Shown here: one piece after another, positions 58,227 to 64,000 of the stretch
Numbering within the stretch: position 1 is the first letter of the stretch
Layout: the number at the start of each line of letters is the position of its first letter
Source: JACVRW01 sp963764665
Lineage (GTDB): Bacteria; Actinomycetota; Thermoleophilia; Solirubrobacterales; Thermoleophilaceae
Length of the DNA stretch: 64,000 nt
Assembly (NCBI GenBank): GCA_963764665.1
Contig: CAVXTL010000004.1
Span: 1-64,000, forward strand
Direction: 5' to 3'
Position numbers and translations under genes: made by a program
Notes under the pieces: model-generated
Databases searched by the model: none
What the model saw: only the letters and a program-made list of their open reading frames with translations
What the model was told of the DNA's origin: nothing

Positions 58227-59054
58227 ATGGCGAGCGGAACGGTGCTCGTGACCGGCGCATCGACCGGAATCGGGGAGGCCGCGGCGCTGCACCTGGCCGG
58301 ACTCGGGTACGACGTGGTGGCCGGCGTCCGCAAGGACGAGGACGAGGACCGGCTCAGGGCGGCCGGGCTCGGCACGGTGAAGCTCGACGTGACCGACCCG
58401 GCCCAGATCGAGGCGCTGCGCGCCCAGTTCGCCGACCAGCCGCTGGCGGGCCTCGTGAACAACGCCGGCGTGGCCGTGGCAGGCCCGCTCGAGTTCCTTC
58501 CGATCGAAAGCTTTCGCCAGCAGATCGAGATCAACCTGATCGGGCAGGTGGCCGTGACCCAGGCTGTGCTCCCCGCGCTGCGCAGGGCAGGAGGGCGGCT
58601 CCTGAACGTCACGTCGATCGGCGGGCGGATCGCGTTTCCCTTCACCGGCGCCTACCACGCGTCCAAGTTCGGGCTCGAGGGCGTGAGCGACACGCTGCGG
58701 CGTGAGCTGAGGGGGCAGGGCATCGACGTGATCGTGATCGAGCCCGGCGGCGTGAAGACGCCGATCTGGCGCAAGGGCACGGAGGCGGCCGAGGAGATGG
58801 CCGCCGCGCTGCCGCCCGACATGGAGCGGCTCTACGGACGTCTGCGCGAATCGATCCGCACCGAGTCGATCAGGATTGCCGAGCGCACCGGGCTCGAGCC
58901 GAGCGCCGTGGCCGAGGTGATCGGCACGGCGATGACGGCCAGCCGGCCGAAGACGCGCTACCTGGTCGGCCGCGACGCGAAGTCGCGATGGGCGGTCGCG
59001 AAGCGCGTGCCCGATCGCGTGATGGACCGGCTGATCGCCCGCGCCCTCGGCTAG
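58227..59054 (+). CDS. Short-chain dehydrogenase/reductase
   Basis: The 275-residue protein is a classical SDR with 'VLVTGASTGIGEAAALHLAGLG' (cofactor loop), 'LVNNAGVAVAGPLE', catalytic Ser in 'LLNVTSIGGRIAFPF' and 'YHASKFGLEGVSD' (Y-x-x-x-K). The substrate is unknown; the pattern resembles retinol dehydrogenase-like SDRs. GGAGAGG lies close before the ATG at 58227. A GTG one codon earlier is an alternative. Its stop is 4 nt from the convergent gene. Confidence 0.92.
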   Translation: MASGTVLVTGASTGIGEAAALHLAGLGYDVVAGVRKDEDEDRLRAAGLGTVKLDVTDPAQIEALRAQFADQPLAGLVNNAGVAVAGPLEFLPIESFRQQIEINLIGQVAVTQAVLPALRRAGGRLLNVTSIGGRIAFPFTGAYHASKFGLEGVSDTLRRELRGQGIDVIVIEPGGVKTPIWRKGTEAAEEMAAALPPDMERLYGRLRESIRTESIRIAERTGLEPSAVAEVIGTAMTASRPKTRYLVGRDAKSRWAVAKRVPDRVMDRLIARALG

Positions 59055-59058
59055 CGCG

Positions 59059-59808
59059 CTAGCTGCGGTAGACCGGCTCGTTCGGCCCCAACCGGCCGAG
59101 GAAGCGCTCGAGCGCTCCCAGCGCCACGCGCTGAAGACCGGGGCCGAAGCTCACCCGCGCCACGCCCCAGGAGGCCAGCTCCGCCAGCGTCGGGGAGCCG
59201 GGACGCACGAAGACGTTGACCGGAGCTCCCAGCTCCGTGACGAACGAGCGGATCTCGTCGGGCTCCGAGAGGTTGATCGGGTAGACGCAGTCGGCCCCGG
59301 CAGCCACGTAGAGGCGCGCGCGGCGCATGGCCTCCTCGAGATCGGGCGTGTCCACGCGGGCGTTCAGCACGAGGTCCACTCCCGCCGCCCGGCCCGCGTC
59401 CTTGACCGCGCTCAGCCGGGCTGCCTGAGCATCGGCATCCACGAGCGGGCCGACGCCGTGATGGTCGGTGTCCTCCAGGTTCATCCCCACGCCCCCGGCG
59501 CCGAGTAGGCGCTCCACGAGCTCCACGGGCTCCAGCTCATAGCCCGCCTCCAGGTCCGCCGTGACGGGCACCTCCACGGCGGCCGCTATGCGCCGCACCG
59601 CGGCGAACATCTCCTCTGGGGGGATCGTGTCGTCGTCGGGGTACCCGAGCGACGCCGTGATCGCCGCGCTGGCTGTGGCGAGAGCGGGATGCTTGAGCCC
59701 GGCCACGAGCCGCGCGGAGGCCACGTCCCAGACGTTGGCGAGCACCAGCAGCTCGTCCGCGAGGAGGAGTGCGCGGAGGCGCTCGGCGTGGGCCGGCAGG
59801 TCGGCCAT
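59059..59808 (-). CDS. Isocitrate lyase/phosphoenolpyruvate mutase-family protein
   Basis: The TIM-barrel protein of about 249 residues has 'LVLANVWDVASARLVA', 'PVTADLEAGYELEPVE', 'GVGMNLEDTDHHG' and 'LVLNARVDTPDLEEAMRRA'. These match the small ICL/PEPM group (2-methylisocitrate lyase-like and related C-C or P-C lyases). The usual 'KKCGH' of isocitrate lyase is absent. The exact substrate is not known. The start is the ATG at 59808; a TTG at 59820 that overlaps the previous stop (TTGA) is equally possible. Confidence 0.85.
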   Translation of the reverse strand: MADLPAHAERLRALLLADELLVLANVWDVASARLVAGLKHPALATASAAITASLGYPDDDTIPPEEMFAAVRRIAAAVEVPVTADLEAGYELEPVELVERLLGAGGVGMNLEDTDHHGVGPLVDADAQAARLSAVKDAGRAAGVDLVLNARVDTPDLEEAMRRARLYVAAGADCVYPINLSEPDEIRSFVTELGAPVNVFVRPGSPTLAELASWGVARVSFGPGLQRVALGALERFLGRLGPNEPVYRS

Positions 59809-59816
59809 GCCTGTAC

Positions 59817-61691
59817 TCAATCAGCCGAGGGCCGGCGGGCGAAGCGCAGCAGACGCCGGCGGAACGGCACGAGCGCGGCCACCACCGCGGTGGCAGCCAG
59901 CACCGTGAGCCAGGCCGGCACCCCGCCGCCGTCCGAGTCGTCGCCCCCGCCATCTACCACGAGGCCCGTGGGCTTGCCGGCGCCGGCGGAGCTCTCCGCC
60001 TCGGACACGCCGCCGCTGGGCGCGCCGGCTCCCCCCGCCCCGGGCGCGGCGGGCGCCTTGGAGCCCTCCTCGGCACTCTTGTCGCCGCCGGCCTCGCCGG
60101 CGCCCGCGGAGGGCTTGGCCGACTGCCCGCCCGCAGCCTTCGGCTCGGCCTTGGGCTTCGGCTCGGGCTGCGGGGCGCGGGCCACGGCGGCGATCGGCAG
60201 CGAGACGCGCCGGAGCGCCATCAGCGCCTGCGCCGTGACCCAGACGGGCGTCTGCGTGCTCGACGCGGAGTAGGCCACGCTCCCGTCGCGAGCCTGGCGG
60301 CGACGGAGATATGTGAGCGCGCGGGTGACCGCGGCCGGCGCGGCATGAACCGCCACCAGGCCCTGCACCGCGTACGAGGTGGACTGCGAGTTCGACTCGC
60401 GCCCGTCCATCTGGCCGAACCCTCCGTCGCGGTTCTGATGCCTGCGCAGGTAGCCCACGGCGCGGCGCGCCACGGCCCCGCGCGAGCGGCCCGTGACCGC
60501 CAGCGCCTGCAGCGCCGCCCCCGTCATGTCGGTGTCGCTCTGCGTCGAGCGGGCCACGCCGAAGCCGCCGTCCTCATTCTGCGAGCCGGTGAGCCAGCCC
60601 ACCGTCGCGGCGCCGGCGCTTTGCCCGGCCGACCTCAGCGCGAGGATCCCGAACGCCGTGTAGCTCACGTACCCGGCGATCGAGCCGTCGCGGCGGCGGC
60701 GGCCGGCGACCTCACCGAGCAGGTTGCGGGCGCCGAAGCTCGTGGCCGAGCGCCCGGCGGCACGGAGCACCATCACGGTGCGCTCCACTTCGCCGATGTC
60801 GCGCTCGGAGCGCCCTGCTCGCGCCACGTACGCGGACAGCGAGCGGCCGTGGCGGCGCACGTCGCTCGGGTTGTGGCCGGCCGAGGCAAGCCCCAGCGCC
60901 GCCCAGCCGCTGAACAGCACGCCCGACTCCTGGCCGGGCGCGCCGCCAAACCCGCCGTCGCGGTTCTGCGCGCTGCGCAGGTAGCGCTCGGCCCTGTCGG
61001 CAGGGGAAGCGGCGTGGGCAGGCGCAGCTGCCACGAGTGCCACCACGAGCAGCGCGAGCGAAGCCGCGGTCGCGCCGGAGGGCAGCGGCCAGCGCACCTC
61101 GAAGCGGCGCCTGTAGCGCGCGAGGGCACGGACGAACGCGGGGCCGAGCAGGAGCGCGAACCCCACATTCCCGATCGCGTGCGCGAGGTTGTAGGGAAGC
61201 GAGGTGGCCGAGATCGCGAGGTACGAATCGAGGTCCTGGCGGGCGGCGAGCGTCCACTGGTAGAGGTCCATCCAGGCGCCGAAGGCGAGCCCCGCCGCGC
61301 CACAGACGAGCGCGAGCCCGAGCCGGCTCGGTTCACGCCCGCGCATCGCCCGCGCGAGCAGCGCCCCGCCCACCCCGACCCCGCCCCATCCGGCCATCTG
61401 CCACACGGTCCACGGGCCCTGGGAGAGGAACACGTTCGACACGAGCGCCGAGATGGCGCCGACCGCGAACCCGGGCGCGGCGCCGAGCGCATAGCCGGCG
61501 AACAGCACGATGTCGGTGGTGGGCTTGACGTTGGGAATCGCCGCGAACGCGAGCCGGCCCACCACGGCCAGCGCCGCCATCGCCGCCACCAGGGCGAGCA
61601 CGCGCGACGAGGGGCGCTCGTGCTCGTACCAGGCCAGTCCCGCCGCCACGGCGAGCGCGAGCAGGGCGAACGACGAGAGCGCCCAACTCAT
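59817..61691 (-). CDS. ECF transporter S component fused to an extracellular prenyltransferase-like toroid
   Basis: The 624-residue protein has an N-terminal membrane part (about 1-230, six or more helices) that looks like an ECF substrate-binding S component ('NVKPTTDIVLFAGYALGAAPGFAVGAISALVSNVF' region). An alpha/alpha toroid (about 232-500) with repeated Q-N-x-D-G-G-F-G motifs at three sites plus a weaker fourth follows, as in prenyltransferase/squalene-cyclase-like and transcobalamin-like barrels. A Pro/Ala/Gly-rich linker and a final helix near 590-610 complete it. The ATPase and EcfT genes lie directly upstream in the same operon (ATGA overlap). Substrate capture by the toroid is inferred; a corrinoid is one idea. 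Confidence 0.78.
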   Translation of the reverse strand: MSWALSSFALLALAVAAGLAWYEHERPSSRVLALVAAMAALAVVGRLAFAAIPNVKPTTDIVLFAGYALGAAPGFAVGAISALVSNVFLSQGPWTVWQMAGWGGVGVGGALLARAMRGREPSRLGLALVCGAAGLAFGAWMDLYQWTLAARQDLDSYLAISATSLPYNLAHAIGNVGFALLLGPAFVRALARYRRRFEVRWPLPSGATAASLALLVVALVAAAPAHAASPADRAERYLRSAQNRDGGFGGAPGQESGVLFSGWAALGLASAGHNPSDVRRHGRSLSAYVARAGRSERDIGEVERTVMVLRAAGRSATSFGARNLLGEVAGRRRRDGSIAGYVSYTAFGILALRSAGQSAGAATVGWLTGSQNEDGGFGVARSTQSDTDMTGAALQALAVTGRSRGAVARRAVGYLRRHQNRDGGFGQMDGRESNSQSTSYAVQGLVAVHAAPAAVTRALTYLRRRQARDGSVAYSASSTQTPVWVTAQALMALRRVSLPIAAVARAPQPEPKPKAEPKAAGGQSAKPSAGAGEAGGDKSAEEGSKAPAAPGAGGAGAPSGGVSEAESSAGAGKPTGLVVDGGGDDSDGGGVPAWLTVLAATAVVAALVPFRRRLLRFARRPSAD

Positions 61692-63262
61692 GCCAGGGCC
61701 CCCTCGAGCCGGTCGCGCAGCCTGCCGGCGCCGTCCTCCGGGGTGAGCGACGCCCCGTCGGTGATGCGCGCCACGTCGGTCGAGAAGTGCCAGCCCCCGC
61801 CCAGCACCTCGCTCGGCGAGGCGTCCGCGATCACGACTCCCGGGCCGAGCAGCACCACGCGGTCCGCGAACGTGGCCGCGAACTCGGTGTCGTGCGTGGC
61901 CACCACCACGGCGGCGCCGTGGTCCGCGAGCTCCGAGCAGCGCCGGGCGAGCGCCTCCTTGTGGGCGCGGTCCATGCCCCGCGTGGGCTCGTCGAGCAGC
62001 ACCGCCGCCACCGGCGGCCCGGAGAGCACGATCTCGAGCGCCAGGCGCTGGCGCTCACCGCCCGAGAGGTCGCGCGGGTTGTCGCGGCCGCGGCCCTCGA
62101 GCCCCACGCGGCGAAGGGCGTCGGGGCCCGCCTCCTGCTCAGCGTGCTCGTGGAGCAGGTAGTCCCCCGGGTTCTGGAGCAGCAGCGCCACCGCACCCGT
62201 GCTCTCCACGCGGCCGCGGGTGGGTTCGATCAGGCCCTTCAGCAGCCGGAGCAGCGTGCTCTTGCCGGCGCCGTTGCGCCCCATCAGCGCCACCTGCTCG
62301 CCCGCCTGCAGCTTCAGGGTGAGGCCGCGCAGCACCGCCGGCCCGTCGTCGATCTCGAACCACAGGTCCCGGACCGAGAGCGCCGGCGGCGACTCGCGCC
62401 GCGGGGCGGGCGGCCCGGGCGCCGCGGCGGGCGTGAGCGCGGCGTCGCTCAGGCCGGCACGCGCTTCGCGCACGGAGGTCGGCGGCGGTCGCAGGCCCGC
62501 CAGCGAGAACAGCCTCGCCGCCGGCGTGGTGAGCAGCGGGGCGGCGTCGCACGCCCACGCGAGGAACTCCCGCGGCGAGGCGTCGCAGGCCACGCGTGAG
62601 TCCACGAGCGCCAGGACCCGGTCGGCCGCCGGGAGGCAGCGCTCCAGCCGGTGCTCGGCCATCACCACCGCCGTGCCCCAGTCCTCGTTCAGGCGCCGCA
62701 GGAGCCACACGAGCTCGTCGCCCGCCACGGGGTCGAGCTGGGAGGTTGGCTCGTCGAGCAGCAGCACGGCGGGCCGGCGCGTCATAGCGGCCGCGATGGC
62801 GACCCGCTGCAGCTCGCCCCCGGACAGCGTGTCGGTGCGGCGCTCGAGCAGGTGGCCCACGCCGAGCGCCAGCGCCGTCTCCTCGACCGCCCGGGCGATC
62901 GACGCGGAGCTCTCCCCGCCGTGCTCCAGCGGCAGCTCGAGCTCGGCGCGCACACCTCCCATCACCACCTGGGCCTCGGGCTCCTGGAGCACCGTGCCGC
63001 ACACCGCCGCCAGGTCGCCGGGCCCGTGCTCGCGCACGCTCAGCCCGGCCACGGTGAGCTCGCCCTCCACATGGCCCCCGTGGAAATGCGGCACGAGACC
63101 GCAGAGCGCCCGGAGCAGCGTGGACTTGCCGGAGCCCGACACTCCCGCCAGCACGGTGAAGGTGCCGGGGTCGAGCGACACGTTCACGTCGCGCAGCGCC
63201 GGCTCCGCGCTATCCGGATAGGTGTAGGAGAAGTCGCGCACCACCACGAGCGGCTCAGGCAT
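61688..63262 (-). CDS. ECF transporter, fused double ATPase (EcfA-EcfA')
   Basis: The 524-residue protein contains two ABC ATPase domains. The first has Walker A 'GVSGSGKSTLLRAL', signature 'LSGGELQRVAIAAAM' and Walker B 'VLLLDEPTSQLDP'. The second has 'GRNGAGKSTLLRLLKG', 'LSGGERQRLALEIVL' and 'VLLDEPTRGMDR'. Together they power an energy-coupling factor transporter with the EcfT gene before it (8-bp overlap) and the S-component fusion after it (ATGA). The ATG at 63262 is chosen from the start of domain 1; the frame itself is open further upstream. Confidence 0.92.
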   Translation of the reverse strand: MPEPLVVVRDFSYTYPDSAEPALRDVNVSLDPGTFTVLAGVSGSGKSTLLRALCGLVPHFHGGHVEGELTVAGLSVREHGPGDLAAVCGTVLQEPEAQVVMGGVRAELELPLEHGGESSASIARAVEETALALGVGHLLERRTDTLSGGELQRVAIAAAMTRRPAVLLLDEPTSQLDPVAGDELVWLLRRLNEDWGTAVVMAEHRLERCLPAADRVLALVDSRVACDASPREFLAWACDAAPLLTTPAARLFSLAGLRPPPTSVREARAGLSDAALTPAAAPGPPAPRRESPPALSVRDLWFEIDDGPAVLRGLTLKLQAGEQVALMGRNGAGKSTLLRLLKGLIEPTRGRVESTGAVALLLQNPGDYLLHEHAEQEAGPDALRRVGLEGRGRDNPRDLSGGERQRLALEIVLSGPPVAAVLLDEPTRGMDRAHKEALARRCSELADHGAAVVVATHDTEFAATFADRVVLLGPGVVIADASPSEVLGGGWHFSTDVARITDGASLTPEDGAGRLRDRLEGALA

Positions 63263-64000
63263 GGGCCACCCCCATGCGCGCCGCACGTCCCGCGAACGGC
63301 GCTGCGGCGAGCAGCACGATCGCGGCCGCAAGCGCCAGCTCGGCGGCGCCGAGCTCGAGGTGGAGCTCCGGATAGGTGTCCACGCCGGCCACGCCGGCCA
63401 TCCGTCCCGCCACCGCCACCAACACCATGCCCACGCCGGCCGCCGCGATCCGGATGTCGTGGCGCGACCACGGCACGCGCCGTCGCACCGGGCGTCCGCC
63501 CAGCGCGTAGCCACGCAGCTCGAGCGCGGCGGCCAGATCCACGGACCGGTCGAGCGCGCCCGACAGCGCCGAGCGCGCCACGGCGAACCTTCCGGCCGGG
63601 TACGGGCGGCAGCGCGCCGCCTCGCTCATCCGCGTGGCGTCGCGGGCGAGCACCGGCACGAGCCGGGTGGCCAGCGACGCCGTGAGCGCGGACCGGTACG
63701 AGATCCTGCGGAAGAGCCGCAGCAGCGCGTCGGGGTCCACCGCCACGGACATCAGCCAGAGGGCCACGATGATCACCACCACCCGGATCCCCGCGAGCGC
63801 GCCGGCGACGGTGGCCTCCAGGGTGATGTCGATGCGGCGCCCGAGCACCTCCCCGCCGCGCACAAGCAGCGTGTTGCCCTCCTGGTAGACGAGCGGGTTG
63901 ACGATCGTCACGAGCAGCGCGAACGGCAGCGCCACGCGCGCGGCGGCGAGCACGTCCCTGCCCACCCCCGCCCCCACTGCCGCCAGCCCGATCCCGGTCA
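63255..64000 (-). CDS. ecfT: ECF transporter transmembrane protein EcfT/CbiQ, 5' end outside the window
   Basis: The visible part has 248 codons and is open to the window end, so the N-terminus may be missing. Several membrane helices are seen. The EcfT coupling region 'RMSEAARCRPYPAG' and 'ALELRGYALGGRP' is present, with the Arg-Gly of the second coupling helix. It links the double ATPase to the S component. An internal GTG at 63977 is possible but cuts into the first helical segment. Confidence 0.85.
   Translation of the reverse strand, partial: TGIGLAAVGAGVGRDVLAAARVALPFALLVTIVNPLVYQEGNTLLVRGGEVLGRRIDITLEATVAGALAGIRVVVIIVALWLMSVAVDPDALLRLFRRISYRSALTASLATRLVPVLARDATRMSEAARCRPYPAGRFAVARSALSGALDRSVDLAAALELRGYALGGRPVRRRVPWSRHDIRIAAAGVGMVLVAVAGRMAGVAGVDTYPELHLELGAAELALAAAIVLLAAAPFAGRAARMGVAHA

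Noticed and set aside
1..64000. tRNA genes, rRNA genes, insertion sequences and prophage genes
   Set aside because: No tRNA cloverleaf with T-loop GGTTCGA-type and acceptor pairing, no transposase or integrase motif and no terminal inverted repeats flanking a gene were found by eye. A tRNAscan or ISfinder search would be decisive.

Overview
The window is GC-rich (roughly 70% or more), densely packed bacterial DNA from an actinobacterium, most likely class Thermoleophilia (Solirubrobacterales-like). The division and wall cluster has mraZ, ftsW, ftsQ and ftsZ but no ftsA. MurE carries the DNPR motif of meso-diaminopimelate-adding enzymes. A short secreted protein starts with the 'PAMVVACAALFIALGG' type of leader common in that class, and two PKD surface proteins share a Cys-containing C-terminal domain. 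No rRNA, tRNA, insertion sequence, phage module or CRISPR array was seen.

Layout. 1-8.4 kb (minus): a partial multi-PAS sensor, then a tightly coupled run gcvT-gcvH-gcvPA-gcvPB-trpS-scpA-scpB. 8.4-33 kb: the mra/dcw cluster on the minus strand (mraZ, rsmH, ftsL-like, ftsI, murE, murF, mraY, murD, ftsW, murG, murC, murB, ftsQ, ftsZ, then a GNAT gene). Two plus-strand islands interrupt it: a MshEN-type coiled-coil gene between ftsI and murE, and a 7-kb block of two PKD surface proteins, a small Pro-rich protein and a membrane pseudokinase between murG and murC. 33-36 kb: tadC, tadB and cpaF/tadA. 36-46 kb: pepF, a methyltransferase, an M20 peptidase, an MFS transporter, a c-di-AMP riboswitch with an Rpf-like gene, an SDR and lon. 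46-52 kb: rpiA, a CpaB/SAF protein, a two-component pair, a two-domain copper protein and a degenerate Rho paralogue. 52-58 kb: an operon for cyclic 2,3-diphosphoglycerate (2-phosphoglycerate kinase plus cDPG synthetase) with a phosphoesterase, folP, glpD and a nitroreductase. 59-64 kb: an ECF transporter in which the S component is fused to an extracellular alpha/alpha toroid, followed by a fused double ATPase and EcfT.

Genes within operons overlap heavily (ATGA, GTGA, TTGA and TGATG junctions), so translational coupling is the rule and several starts are TTG or GTG. All nine convergent gene pairs overlap or abut. Several genes lack a Shine-Dalgarno sequence and instead have a TANNNT element 7-8 nt before the start codon, pointing to leaderless mRNAs.

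Data quality. Single-base reading-frame breaks occur in murG (two), ftsW, murF, the pseudokinase, its small neighbour (two) and the GNAT gene. Because murG, ftsW and murF are essential, these are probably assembly indels. Their functions are annotated across the breaks.

The main candidates for undescribed biology are a dispersed palindromic repeat family with compensatory stem changes, partly translated inside proteins; the S-component/toroid fusion; the pseudokinase-PKD island inside the division cluster; a Rho paralogue with its catalytic residues lost; and a bacterial cDPG operon.
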